This document shows, one piece after another, positions 7,798-13,554 of a DNA stretch of 16,291 bases. A program made the position numbers and the translations under genes. This DNA comes from Ruminococcaceae bacterium UBA794 (lineage in GTDB: Bacteria; Bacillota; Clostridia; Oscillospirales; Ruminococcaceae). Every line of letters begins with the position of its first letter. The stretch's first letter is position 1. The DNA is taken from positions 18,886 through 35,176 of the forward strand of contig DBIU01000044.1 in NCBI GenBank assembly GCA_002304735.1, given 5' to 3'. A model generated the notes under the pieces. That model did no database searches and was not told where the DNA came from. It saw only the letters and a list, made by a program, of their open reading frames with translations.

Positions 7798-8274
7798 ATG
7801 GCGAAGGAAGCTAAGACAAACGCCCTGCGTATGCTCGACAGGGCGAAAATTTCTTATGTCCCGCATACATACGAGTGCGGGGAGTTCGTTGACGGAGTTC
7901 ATATCGCCGAAACGCTTGGGCAAGCTCCCGACGCGACCTTTAAGACGATTGTTACGGTTGGAAAAAGCGGGAAATACTATGTATTCGCGCTGCCTGTCGA
8001 TAAGGAGCTTGACCTAAAAAAGTGCGCGAGAGAAGCCGAGGAGAAGGCGCTCGAGCCTGTCCACGTCAAGGATATTAACGCGATTACGGGCTATATCCGC
8101 GGCGGCGTTTCGCCTATCGGAATGAAAAAGCAGTTTCCGACTTTCGTCCACGAAAGCGCGCGAAATCACGAGAAAATTTTCGTCAGCGGAGGAAGGCTCG
8201 GACTTCAGCTCGAAATGACTCCCGAGGATTTGCTCAAAGCGTGCGCGGGAAAATTCGCGGATATTATTCAGTAA
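7798..8274 (+). CDS. ybaK: Cys-tRNA(Pro)/Cys-tRNA(Cys) deacylase, YbaK/EbsC type
   Basis: This 158-residue cytoplasmic trans-editing enzyme removes cysteine wrongly attached to tRNA-Pro. The family pattern is clear: KTNALRMLDRAKISY at the N-terminus, then HVKDINAITGYIRGGVSPIG and KKQFPTFVHE. The central lysine-containing FALPVDKELDLKK corresponds to the VLPVD region of YbaK. The length fits (about 155-160). The ATG has no clear ribosome site but lies 4 bases after the stop of the preceding micro-protein, so it is probably translated by coupling. It is convergent with the Cys-rich gene on the minus strand. Confidence 0.93.
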   Translation: MAKEAKTNALRMLDRAKISYVPHTYECGEFVDGVHIAETLGQAPDATFKTIVTVGKSGKYYVFALPVDKELDLKKCAREAEEKALEPVHVKDINAITGYIRGGVSPIGMKKQFPTFVHESARNHEKIFVSGGRLGLQLEMTPEDLLKACAGKFADIIQ

Positions 8275-8291
8275 AATGCACATAAAAGCTC

Positions 8292-8317
8292 TGCCGCCGC
8301 CCTTTCGGGCAGCGGCA
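8292..8317. terminator. Hairpin between convergent genes, weak bidirectional terminator
   Basis: TGCCGC (8292-8297) pairs with GCGGCA (8312-8317), and GCCC (8299-8302) with GGGC (8307-8310), around a TTTC loop with one C-A mismatch. T-tracts are modest: TTGTGTGTTT on the plus strand and GCTTTTATG on the minus strand. Its position between the stops of ybaK and the Cys-rich gene supports a shared terminator. Confidence 0.55.
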
Positions 8318-8349
8318 TTGTGTGTTTAGGGAATGTAGTTCGCGAGAAC

Positions 8350-8502
8350 TCAGCAGCCGCATCCGCAGCCGTTATTACAGCTGTTGCCGCAGCCGCAGTC
8401 GTTGTTGTTGGCATAAGCCGTGCCGTTTCCGCAGCAGCTAAACAGGAGAATGAGAATGAGAATCCAGCAGCAGCCGTTTCCGCCAAAATTGAAGCATGAC
8501 AT
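8350..8502 (-). CDS. Gly/Cys-rich 50-residue protein (chorion-like / YjcZ-like small protein)
   Basis: The product starts MSCFNFGGNGCCW, has a hydrophobic core ILILILLFS (residues 14-22), then CCGNG, and ends in alternating Gly-Cys (GCGCGC). It has 11 cysteines in 50 residues. Small proteins of this type, with 'NGCCW', a short hydrophobic stretch and a Cys/Gly/Asn tail, are common in Clostridia. They are often named 'chorion class high-cysteine' or compared with YjcZ sporulation proteins; their role is unknown. A perfect AAGGAGG ribosome site (minus strand, 8517-8511) lies 8 bases before the ATG, much stronger than needed for chance. A role in metal binding or in a disulfide-linked spore or surface layer is inference. 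The upstream region is unusually complex (see separate entries). Confidence 0.75.
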   Translation of the reverse strand: MSCFNFGGNGCCWILILILLFSCCGNGTAYANNNDCGCGNSCNNGCGCGC

Positions 8503-8569
8503 AACAATGTCCTCCTTGTAAACTTTTTGAAACCCGCCGCCCCCCGTCGGGACTTTGCGTTTCTTGGTA

Positions 8570-8596
8570 TATATTATGCCGTTTGGGAAATTCGGT
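8570..8596 (-). promoter_or_regulatory. Possible sigma-K-type promoter near the Cys-rich gene
   Basis: On the minus strand CATAATATA (8578-8570) fits the sigma-K -10 pattern CATAnnnTA. An AC dinucleotide 16 bases upstream (8596-8595) fits its minimal -35 consensus. No sigma-A-like -35 is found at a suitable distance. The sigma-K consensus is short, so this may be chance; it would agree with a late sporulation role of the downstream gene. Confidence 0.3.
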
Positions 8597-8606
8597 TACT
8601 TATTTC

Positions 8607-8644
8607 AAAAAAAATCGGCGTCCGGGGGCAGCGGAAGCCGATTT
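8607..8644 (-). terminator. Strong intrinsic terminator upstream of the Cys-rich gene
   Basis: On the minus strand AAATCGGC (8644-8637) pairs with GCCGATTT (8619-8612). The stem is extended by TCCG/CGGA beyond one mismatch, with a CTGCCCC loop. A run of eight T follows (8614-8607). No minus-strand protein gene precedes it, so it ends either a small RNA or an attenuated leader. Confidence 0.75.
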
Positions 8645-8690
8645 AATTGCCTTTGGCAAATTTATGGAGGACTTTTCCTTCTCTATCTTA
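8607..8690 (-). ncRNA. Candidate small RNA or attenuated leader of about 83 nt
   Basis: A near-consensus promoter (8724-8696) and a strong terminator (8644-8607) on the minus strand bound a transcript of about 83 nt with no coding potential. The RNA would contain a 5' stretch with GUCCUCC (8672-8666), a small hairpin UUGCC-AAA-GGCAA, and the terminator stem. GUCCUCC is exactly complementary to GGAGGAC, the ribosome site of the downstream Cys-rich gene (8515-8509). I do not recognise a known RNA family: it lacks the SRP GGAA/GCAG core and T-box signatures. Confidence 0.45.
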
Positions 8691-8695
8691 ATAAT

Positions 8696-8724
8696 ACTAT
8701 ATCATATCTTTTGGAAAAAATCAA
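8696..8724 (-). promoter_or_regulatory. Extended -10 promoter on the minus strand
   Basis: TTGATT (8724-8719) and TATAGT (8701-8696) are separated by 17 bp, with TGA directly before the -10 box (TGATATAGT). It points to the candidate small RNA/leader and then the Cys-rich gene. Confidence 0.7.
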
Positions 8725-8739
8725 CATATATGACAAAAC

Positions 8740-8798
8740 TGTAACCTTTTTCCTGCATTTTGTAATTTGTTGTAACTTTTTTGTAATTATTTTGTAAC
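8740..8798 (-). promoter_or_regulatory. Helically phased array of five TTACA motifs
   Basis: TGTAAC or TGTAAT on the plus strand (GTTACA/ATTACA on the minus strand) starts at 8740, 8761, 8771, 8782 and 8793. The start-to-start distances are 21, 10, 11 and 11 bases, so all lie on one face of the helix. The array is just upstream of the minus-strand promoter at 8696-8724. Tandem TTHACA-like hexamers with ~11-bp period are the binding pattern known for OmpR/PhoB-type response regulators such as Bacillus PhoP; this assignment is inference. Confidence 0.45.
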
Positions 8799-8847
8799 TT
8801 TTGGGCAAAAAAATAATGAAATTTCGATGAAAAAAAGTAAAAAACCC

Positions 8848-8876
8848 TGTTCAAATCTGTTTATTTATGTTATAAT
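8848..8876 (+). promoter_or_regulatory. Promoter of the cysteine desulfurase-crcB-thiI operon
   Basis: TGTTCA (8848-8853) and a perfect TATAAT (8871-8876) are separated by 17 bp, with TG before the -10 box (TGTTATAAT). The -35 box is poor and the extended -10 compensates. Predicted transcription starts at about 8883, directly before the palindromic element at 8886. Confidence 0.6.
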
Positions 8877-8885
8877 AATAAGGTC

Positions 8886-9036
8886 ACCTCTAAAAACCTT
8901 GTTTGAGTGAAAATGTGTATAGCACGCCGACTGCTTTGTCAAGTCTCCTCGTAAGGCATACAGCCTTACTTCGTCGGCTTTTCTCGCATTCGTCGTCCTC
9001 TACCCATTTTCACTTTTCAAATCGGTTTTTAGAGGT
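8886..9036. repeat. 151-bp palindromic MITE-like element
   Basis: Perfect 13-bp terminal inverted repeats, ACCTCTAAAAACC (8886-8898) and its complement (9024-9036), enclose nested inverted repeats. These are AGTGAAAATG (8906-8915) with 9005-9014, GCCGAC (8926-8931) with 8973-8978, and GTAAGGC (8951-8957) with 8963-8969. The whole element can fold into one long, interrupted hairpin and encodes no credible protein. Size and terminal repeats fit a miniature inverted-repeat transposable element. No clear target duplication is seen at its ends. The alternative is a structured 5' leader of the downstream operon. Confidence 0.6.
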
Positions 9037-9101
9037 TCCCATAATGTATTTTTTGTTATGTTAAACGATTTATATTAAAAATTCAGACGAGGTAGTTTAA
9101 T

Positions 9102-10202
9102 TTGATTTATCTTGACAATGCCGCTACAACAAAGCCCTGCCGCGAGTGCGTTCGGGCAGTTGCGGAGACTATGGAAAATTATTATGGCAACGCAAGCTCG
9201 CTCCATAAAATGGGAACGGCTTCGATTGTCATTATAAACCGCGCAAAACAGGCGGTTTTGAAAGGGCTTGCGCTCGGCGGAGCGCCGCTTGAGGGCGACG
9301 TTATTTTCACCTCCGGCGCTACCGAAAGCAGCAATACCGCGCTTTTTGGGCTGAACCTCAGACGTGGAAGCAAAATCGTCACCACCGCGATGGAACACCC
9401 GTCCGTTTCCAAGACAATCGACAGGCTTGCGGAGCGCGGTTATGAAGTCGTGCGGCTTGCACCGAAGGATTATGAGGACTTCGAGGGAGCGATTATTAAC
9501 GCGGTTGACGAGAAAACCTCGCTGGTGAGCTGTATGGCGGTCAACAACGAAACGGGCTTTCGCGTTGACGTGAAGCGGCTTTACAAGGCGATTAAGGCGA
9601 AAAATCCCCACGCGTTCGTTCATATCGACGCGGTTCAGGGATTTCTCAAAATTCCGCTTGACGGCGATGTTATCAGCGTTTCCGGTCACAAAATCCACTC
9701 GTCAAAGGGTATCGGCGCGCTCTACATAAAGAAAGGCATTACGCTCGCTCCGCTTCTTTCGGGCGGCGGTCAGCAGAAAAATCTGCGCTCCGGCACGGAA
9801 GCGGTCGAGCTTATCGCAGGACTTGAAGCTGCCGTAAACGCGTATAAATACAATTGCGAGCGCTTTTTCGAGCTGAAAAATCGGCTTGTCGGCGGAATTT
9901 CCGCGATTGACGACGTTAAACTTAATTCCGATGAAAAATGCCTGCCGAATATCGTTAATTTCAGCGTTCGCGGAGTTCGTTCGGAGATTATGCTTCACGC
10001 GCTCGAAAAGAGCGATATCTGCATTTCAAGCGGTTCTGCGTGTTCAAAGGGCAAGACGAGCGGCGTTCTTTCGGCGTTCGGCGTTTCCGACAAGGACGCG
10101 GACTGTGCGCTAAGAATTTCAATGTGCGCAGAAAATACTCCCGAGGAAATCGACTTTCTCTGCGAAAAAATTGCCGAAGCGGCTAAGCGTTTCAGAGGGT
10201 GA
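9102..10202 (+). CDS. nifS: Cysteine desulfurase (NifS/IscS-type, class V aminotransferase)
   Basis: This 366-residue PLP enzyme takes sulfur from cysteine, releasing alanine and carrying a persulfide. Motifs: YLDNAATTKP at the N-terminus, GNASSLHKMG, FTSGATESSN, TTAMEHPSV, VNNETG, HIDAVQGFLK, SVSGHKIHSSKG with PLP-binding Lys197, LRSGTE, and SSGSACSKG with catalytic Cys314. The length is slightly below that of IscS and fits the Firmicutes type paired with ThiI (Bacillus NifZ). The start is TTG at 9102, supported by GAGGT at 9089-9093 and by the canonical M-I-Y-L-D start; no ATG fits. crcB starts 4 bases after its stop and thiI follows, so sulfur delivery for tRNA 4-thiouridine is the most likely job. 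It is not next to iscU or sufU, which argues against general Fe-S assembly. Confidence 0.93.
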   Translation: MIYLDNAATTKPCRECVRAVAETMENYYGNASSLHKMGTASIVIINRAKQAVLKGLALGGAPLEGDVIFTSGATESSNTALFGLNLRRGSKIVTTAMEHPSVSKTIDRLAERGYEVVRLAPKDYEDFEGAIINAVDEKTSLVSCMAVNNETGFRVDVKRLYKAIKAKNPHAFVHIDAVQGFLKIPLDGDVISVSGHKIHSSKGIGALYIKKGITLAPLLSGGGQQKNLRSGTEAVELIAGLEAAVNAYKYNCERFFELKNRLVGGISAIDDVKLNSDEKCLPNIVNFSVRGVRSEIMLHALEKSDICISSGSACSKGKTSGVLSAFGVSDKDADCALRISMCAENTPEEIDFLCEKIAEAAKRFRG

Positions 10203-10205
10203 AAT

Positions 10206-10568
10206 ATGAATTTTTTGTTTGTTGGCGCGGGAGGAGCGCTTGGCGCAATACTCCGCTATTCAATCGGGCTTATCCCTTATAAGGGCGATTTTCCCGTACT
10301 TACGCTTGTAACAAACCTTTTGGGCGCGTTTTTTATCGGCTTTATAAGCGGCGCCGCCGAGAAAAAGGGCTTGTCCGACAATCTTGTTTTGTTCCTCAAA
10401 ACGGGAGTTTGCGGCGGATTTACGACTTTCTCAACCTTCTCGCTTGAATCGTATAAGCTAATTCAGTCAAACCATTTGATTTTGGCGATAATTTACGTCG
10501 TTTTGAGCGTCGGACTTTGCTTGGCGGGAGTGTTCTTCGGAATGTTCCTTGCGAAAAAATTATTTTGA
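10206..10568 (+). CDS. crcB: Fluoride-specific ion channel Fluc/CrcB
   Basis: This 120-residue, four-helix membrane protein forms dual-topology dimers that export fluoride. Typical features are GAGGALGAILRYSIG at the start, TLVTNLLGAFFIGF in helix 2 (conserved Asn) and TGVCGGFTTFSTFS in helix 3. The last contains the phenylalanines lining the fluoride path. The length is normal. The ATG is preceded by AGAGGGTG, which overlaps the end of the desulfurase gene. A single crcB copy fits a homodimer. No fluoride riboswitch is visible, as the gene is embedded between the cysteine desulfurase and thiI genes. Confidence 0.95.
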   Translation: MNFLFVGAGGALGAILRYSIGLIPYKGDFPVLTLVTNLLGAFFIGFISGAAEKKGLSDNLVLFLKTGVCGGFTTFSTFSLESYKLIQSNHLILAIIYVVLSVGLCLAGVFFGMFLAKKLF

Positions 10569-10581
10569 TAACGAGGTTAAT

Positions 10582-11775
10582 ATGAAAGAAATCATACTTT
10601 GCAAATACGGTGAAATTGCGCTTAAGGGCGACAACAGAAGCACCTTCGAGGATATGCTCGTCAAAAACATCAAGCGCCGCCTTAAACATATCGGAAAATT
10701 TGAATATTCCAGACGTCAAAGCACAATTTATATCGAGCCTATTGAGGACGCGGATATCGAAGCCGCTCTCAGAAGCCTGAGAAACGTTTTCGGAATAGGC
10801 GCAATCCAGCGCTGCGCGGTGTTTGAGAAGGATTTTGACGCTGTTTGTGCGAATGTCGGCGAATACCTCAAATCGGCGCTTGAAAATGCGAAAACCTTCA
10901 AGGTTGAGGCGAAGCGCTCGGATAAATCGTTCCCGCTTAAATCGCCCGATATTCAGCAGAAGCTCGGCGACGTCGTTCTCGATAATTTCCCGCATCTCGG
11001 CGTTGACGTGCATAATCCCGAGGTGACCGTGCGGCTTGAAATCCGCGACAACGGCGCCTATCTTTCCGCGGAAAGAATTATCGGCGCGGGAGGAATGCCC
11101 GTGGGTTCGAGCGGAAAGGCGCTTTTGATGCTTTCCGGCGGAATAGACAGCCCTGTTGCGGGCTATATGATGGCGAAGCGCGGGCTTGTCGTCGACTGTA
11201 TCCATTACATCAGCCCGCCCTATACCTCCGACAGAGCGAGAATGAAGGTCGAGGCGCTTTGCGAGGAAATGACCGAATATTGCGGAAATATCATCTTTTA
11301 CTGCGTTCCGTTTACCGAAATTCAGGAAGCTATCCGCGACAATTGTCCCGAAGAATATTTTACCGTTATTATGCGCAGGCTGATGGTTAAAATCGCCAAC
11401 AGAGTGTGCAGGCGCGACGGCTACGGCGCTATTATCACGGGCGAAAGCTTGGCGCAGGTCGCTTCGCAGACGCTTCCCGCGCTCGGCTGCACAAACGCCG
11501 CGGCGGAATTTCCCGTGTTCAGACCTGTTATCGGTATGGATAAAATCGAAATTACCGACATTTCGCGCAAAATCGGCACTTATGAAACGTCAATCCTACC
11601 GTATGAGGACTGCTGCACCGTGTTCTCGCCGAAACACCCCCGCACAAGACCCACAATCGAGGAGGTCCTCGAAGCGGAGAGCGGCTTTGATTTCGACAAA
11701 ATGCTTGACGAGGCGGTTGAAAAAACAGAGGTTAAGCGCTTTAGATACGGCGAAAAGACTATCTTTTTGGAATAA
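10582..11775 (+). CDS. thiI: tRNA uracil 4-sulfurtransferase ThiI, without rhodanese domain
   Basis: This 397-residue enzyme adenylates U8 of tRNA and replaces its oxygen with sulfur to make 4-thiouridine. Order: N-terminal ferredoxin-like part (MKEIILCKYGEIALKGDN), THUMP RNA-binding domain (about 55-165), then the adenylating domain with PP-loop SGGIDSPVAGYMM (from residue 185). Two adjacent cysteines are in EDCCTVFSPKHP (344-345). The E. coli protein has a C-terminal rhodanese domain, which is absent here as in Bacillus; there a dedicated cysteine desulfurase passes sulfur directly, and such a gene lies two positions upstream. The ATG at 10582 is preferred over an in-frame TTG inside crcB, because of ribosome site GAGG (10573-10576) and the canonical start MKEIILCKYGE. 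Confidence 0.95.
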   Translation: MKEIILCKYGEIALKGDNRSTFEDMLVKNIKRRLKHIGKFEYSRRQSTIYIEPIEDADIEAALRSLRNVFGIGAIQRCAVFEKDFDAVCANVGEYLKSALENAKTFKVEAKRSDKSFPLKSPDIQQKLGDVVLDNFPHLGVDVHNPEVTVRLEIRDNGAYLSAERIIGAGGMPVGSSGKALLMLSGGIDSPVAGYMMAKRGLVVDCIHYISPPYTSDRARMKVEALCEEMTEYCGNIIFYCVPFTEIQEAIRDNCPEEYFTVIMRRLMVKIANRVCRRDGYGAIITGESLAQVASQTLPALGCTNAAAEFPVFRPVIGMDKIEITDISRKIGTYETSILPYEDCCTVFSPKHPRTRPTIEEVLEAESGFDFDKMLDEAVEKTEVKRFRYGEKTIFLE

Positions 11776-11811
11776 TCGCGAAACCTTTTCCATATTTAAT
11801 CGGTATTGTAT

Positions 11812-12324
11812 ATGAACGAAAAAATTTATGATGAAATTGCTCGGATTTCCGAGAAAATTGTGAAAATTTGCGCGGAAAATCACCTTAAAATCGCGGCTGC
11901 CGAGAGCTGTACGGGAGGAATGATTTCCGCGGCAATAACGAGCGTTTCGGGAAGCTCGGCGGTTATCGAGCTTGGAATTTGCTCGTATTCAAACAGAATT
12001 AAAGCCGATGTCCTCGGCGTTTCGGAGAAAACGCTTCTCGAGTTTTCGGAATACAGCTTAAAGTGCGCCGAGGAAATGGCGCTCGGCGCTAAGACGGCTT
12101 CGGGAGCGGATTTTGCGGTTTCGACAACGGGAGTCGCCGGTCCGTCCGGCGGAAGCCGCGAACACCCCGTCGGCGAGGTTTTCATCGCCGTCGGCACTCC
12201 GAGGGGCTGTTTCCCGCAGAGATTTCTGTTTTCGGGAAACAGGGAAAGCGTCAGGGCGCAGGCTTGCAAAAAGGCGCTTGAATTGCTTTTTGATTTAATA
12301 AACAAAGATATTTCAGACGTTTAA
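11812..12324 (+). CDS. pncC: CinA C-terminal domain protein (nicotinamide-nucleotide amidase, PncC type)
   Basis: This 170-residue stand-alone CinA C-terminal domain deamidates nicotinamide mononucleotide to nicotinate mononucleotide in NAD salvage. Motifs: AAAESCTGGMISAAIT (about 26-41), GICSYSNRIKADVLGV, and STTGVAGPSGGSREHPVGEV, the usual TGxAGPxGG...PVG pattern. The N-terminal COG1058/MoCF domain of full CinA is missing, as in E. coli PncC. The ATG at 11812 is preferred over the TTG two codons upstream. No clear ribosome site is seen for either. It follows thiI by 36 bases without a terminator, and its stop is directly followed by the ribosome site of the first sortase gene. Confidence 0.92.
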   Translation: MNEKIYDEIARISEKIVKICAENHLKIAAAESCTGGMISAAITSVSGSSAVIELGICSYSNRIKADVLGVSEKTLLEFSEYSLKCAEEMALGAKTASGADFAVSTTGVAGPSGGSREHPVGEVFIAVGTPRGCFPQRFLFSGNRESVRAQACKKALELLFDLINKDISDV

Positions 12325-12338
12325 GGGAGGAAAATAAA

Positions 12339-13529
12339 ATGGCTAATCTTGACGATTTCGGCGGCAGGGGAACAGGCTCGAAAAAGTCTGCCGAAAAAAG
12401 CGCTCATCACGCTTCAAACGATAAAATTAAGGGGAGAAAATCCGCAAACAAATCGGGATTTGCGAAATTTGCCGAGAATGTTCTTCCGCAGTCTTACGAC
12501 TCCAACGGCGAAAAGGCAAGAAAAGCGTTTTTGCTGTTCGCGGTTGCGGCGCTTATCGGTTCGCTGATTTTTCTCGGCTGGCAGATTGCAAAGCTTAACG
12601 CCGGACAGCACACCAACAACAATATCATCAACATCGCGGGCGAATCCGTCAATTCTTCGCTTCAAGGCTCGTATACCGTTCCTCCGCAGATTGACAACCC
12701 GATTATGACCGAGGTTACTTCGGCGGGTACGGAAGAACCTGAAATTATCGACCTTACGCCCGTTGTAAACACGCCGCTCGATATTGATTTCAACGCGCTC
12801 AAGGAAATTAACCCCGACGTTAGAGCTTGGATTAAGATTACAGGCACGCTTGTAAATAATCCCGTCGTTGTCGGACAGGATAATTCATATTATGTTGACC
12901 ACGATATTAACGGAAACGAGTCCATTTCGGGAACAGTTTTCTCAACTTACAAAAATACATGGGACGGAACAGACGACAATACCGTGCTTTTTGGGCATAA
13001 TATGCATACGGGAGAATTTTTCGCCTATATCAACAGCTACGTTCCCAACGACGCTTCACGCGAACCTGTCGCTTTCTACAAGGTTCACCCCACGGTTATG
13101 ATGGCGACGCCCGACGGCGGAAGCCAGACCTATAAGATTTTCGCAGGTATGGTTGCCAACACAAAGCCGGAATACGGCGAGGTGTTTAACTATGTCGAAA
13201 AGACGAAGTTTGCCGATGCTGACGATTTTAACAGCTTTATCATCGACGTTATGGACAGAAGCTGGTTCTTCACCGACGTAGACCTTACCTACGGCGACGA
13301 GCTGCTTACGCTCTCAACTTGCTGGTGGCCGCTCGGCAGAGATATCGACACGCGCTGGGTCCTCTTTGCGCGCAAGGTTCGCGAAGGCGAAAGCGAATAT
13401 GTCGATACCTCAAAGGCTTATCGAAACTATCAGCCGAAACTGTTTGACTACTATTATGATATAATCGGCAGCTCGTGGGCGGGAAGCGTTTGGGACAAGT
13501 CAAAGCTGCTAAGCTATAACGGAGGTTAA
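12339..13529 (+). CDS. srtB: Class B sortase, paralog 1 of 3
   Basis: This 396-residue membrane-anchored transpeptidase would join surface proteins to the cell wall or to each other. It has a long Lys/Ser-rich cytoplasmic N-terminus (1-62), one membrane helix (about 63-83), a Thr/Pro-containing linker, and a SrtB catalytic domain (about 150-345). Catalytic residues are His220 in FGHNMHTGEFF, Cys328 in LTLSTCWW and Arg339 in DTRWVLFARKVR. After the Arg strand a ~50-residue extension continues to the end and includes FDYYYDIIGSSWAGSVWDKS, shared with the two following sortases. The ribosome site GGGAGG (12325-12330) starts one base after the cinA stop. The length exceeds usual SrtB (about 240-260) because of the two terminal additions. 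The substrate signal is unknown. Confidence 0.92.
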   Translation: MANLDDFGGRGTGSKKSAEKSAHHASNDKIKGRKSANKSGFAKFAENVLPQSYDSNGEKARKAFLLFAVAALIGSLIFLGWQIAKLNAGQHTNNNIINIAGESVNSSLQGSYTVPPQIDNPIMTEVTSAGTEEPEIIDLTPVVNTPLDIDFNALKEINPDVRAWIKITGTLVNNPVVVGQDNSYYVDHDINGNESISGTVFSTYKNTWDGTDDNTVLFGHNMHTGEFFAYINSYVPNDASREPVAFYKVHPTVMMATPDGGSQTYKIFAGMVANTKPEYGEVFNYVEKTKFADADDFNSFIIDVMDRSWFFTDVDLTYGDELLTLSTCWWPLGRDIDTRWVLFARKVREGESEYVDTSKAYRNYQPKLFDYYYDIIGSSWAGSVWDKSKLLSYNGG

Positions 13530-13554
13530 TTTCCGCTCCCGAAAGGAGTTTAAG

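Noticed and set aside
8268..8507. Ala-rich 79-residue open frame on the minus strand
   Set aside because: It is an out-of-frame shadow of the Gly/Cys-rich gene: GCN-rich codons arise from its TGC/GGC repeats. The strong ribosome site is placed for the frame at 8350-8502.
8607..8690. Small SRP RNA on either strand
   Set aside because: The stem has GTCCGG and GCGGAA words, but not in the order or loop context of the SRP domain IV (GGAA tetraloop with opposite AGCAG).
8555..8797. 80-residue plus-strand open frame starting at TTG
   Set aside because: It has no ribosome site and low-complexity Phe/Ile/Leu content from an AT-rich intergenic region. It overlaps the minus-strand promoter, terminator and phased motifs.
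8886..9036. T-box or other known riboswitch in the leader of the cysteine desulfurase gene
   Set aside because: There is no T-box AGGGTGGNACCGCG-type sequence and no terminator with T-tract; the terminal inverted repeats fit a mobile element better.
9053..9076. Second promoter (TTGTTA ... TATATT) between the palindromic element and the cysteine desulfurase gene
   Set aside because: The spacer is only 12 bp; no alternative -35 at 16-18 bp resembles the consensus.
10549..10581. Upstream TTG start for thiI inside crcB
   Set aside because: The added residues are not ThiI-like, and the ATG at 10582 has a ribosome site and the family-typical N-terminus.
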